Positions 63,672-64,000 of a stretch of 64,000 nt of DNA are shown here, in pieces. The notes beneath the pieces were generated by a model, which was not told the DNA's origin, searched no databases, and worked only from the letters and a program-made list of their open reading frames with translations. The translations under genes were made by a program, and so were the position numbers. Numbering within the stretch: position 1 is the stretch's first letter; each line of letters opens with the position of its first letter. Source of the stretch: Lentisphaerota bacterium (lineage in GTDB: Bacteria > Verrucomicrobiota > Kiritimatiellia > PWTM01). Location: positions 1 through 64,000 of the forward strand of contig VGWF01000006.1 in NCBI GenBank assembly GCA_016873715.1, in the 5' to 3' direction.

Positions 63672-64000
63672 TCAGAAGCCCACGGCGATGTCGGCGACGG
63701 CGTCGTCGTCGCCGCCCTGGGCGCGGTTGGCGTCGGCCTGCGTGGAGACGGTCCAGCGGCGGCCGTCGGATTCGGCGGTGACGGCGCCGTCGCGGTCGGT
63801 GGACTTCCACGCGTCGGAACCGAGCCGCGTCGTGACGAAGCGCCGCGTCAGTTCATGGACGGTCTCGCGCTCGCTCGTCAGGGCGCCGGGGACGCCGGAC
63901 GGGCGGCCGTACTCGGCCAGCACGAACTCCGGGGCGGCCTTGCCGAGCAGGGCGGCGAGGTCGCGGGCGAGCGACGCCTCGACCTGCGGCTTCTCCGCGC
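63672..64000 (-). CDS. Unknown protein, C-terminal end only
   Basis: The minus-strand frame is open from 64000 (window edge) to a TGA at 63672-63674; the track starts it at an internal GTG (63923). About 109 residues are visible, with EYGRPSGVPGALTSERETVH and WTVSTQADANRAQGGDDDAV. The family is not recognised. The true start is outside the window. Confidence 0.6.
   Translation of the reverse strand, partial: AEKPQVEASLARDLAALLGKAAPEFVLAEYGRPSGVPGALTSERETVHELTRRFVTTRLGSDAWKSTDRDGAVTAESDGRRWTVSTQADANRAQGGDDDAVADIAVGF

Overview
The window is very GC-rich, chromosomal-type bacterial DNA. Its genes are tightly packed, often with 4-bp ATGA/GTGA overlaps. The content points to a member of the PVC group (Kiritimatiellota, Verrucomicrobiota, Lentisphaerota or Planctomycetota), most likely Kiritimatiellota-like. 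The signs are a sulfatase, five Tat-exported Gfo/Idh/MocA oxidoreductases, exported sugar-phosphate-isomerase-like TIM barrels, ThuA, DUF6288-type, FG-GAP/HEAT and PQQ-propeller proteins, several glycoside hydrolases, and many intergenic palindromic repeats. This placement rests on gene content only. No rRNA, tRNA, CRISPR array, prophage or complete insertion sequence was seen.

Layout. 1-2040: a G-rich repeat leader, a good sigma70-like promoter and argS. 2040-6310 (minus strand): sulfatase, Tat-type isomerase and Gfo/Idh/MocA oxidoreductase. 6532-7190: a double winged-helix regulator bracketed by two copies of one palindromic operator. 7222-10507: a fused FAD/Fe-S glycolate/lactate-type dehydrogenase and a zinc-ribbon membrane protein. 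10510-10903: a tandem array of hairpin repeats holding a remnant of a REP-associated (RAYT) transposase. 10927-20197: DEAD-box helicase, then a divergent SSS symporter, GH27 alpha-galactosidase, Dabb protein and GH2 enzyme. 20231-31435: a long exported sugar-oxidation cluster (M55 peptidase, three Gfo/Idh/MocA, ThuA-isomerase fusion, HEAT/FG-GAP protein, PfkB kinase). 31448-31661: an array of seven CCGGTCCCACCGGG motifs. 31742-40730: DUF6288/SASA fusion, tsaD, TPR protein, ComEC and thiD. 40875-42898: two tandem coiled-coil paralogues and two very small genes. 42918-46277 (minus): an ACT-like protein, a CBS protein and a histidine kinase / CoA-disulfide reductase / rhodanese fusion. 46675-57662: PQQ propeller, pyrK, pyrD, a hypothetical, GH97, a small exported protein and an LplT-Aas lipid-recycling fusion. 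58063-64000 (minus): Tat isomerase, CxxCxGxG protein, ParA, exported enolase-superfamily protein, Gfo/Idh/MocA and a partial gene.

How the genes fit together. The dominant theme is glycan use. Sulfatase, GH27, GH2, GH97 and a SASA-type esterase would deconstruct polysaccharide outside the cytoplasm. The exported oxidoreductase and isomerase pairs would then act on the sugars released (inference from families and Tat signals), with a symporter and a PfkB kinase taking products into central metabolism. Housekeeping genes (argS, tsaD, thiD, pyrK/pyrD, comEC, parA, aas-like) are scattered between these clusters.

The most unusual items are the kinase/redox/rhodanese fusion protein, the regulator with its twin operator and apparently leaderless promoter, and a superfamily of hairpins that share a CTCCG(T) loop while their stems change.
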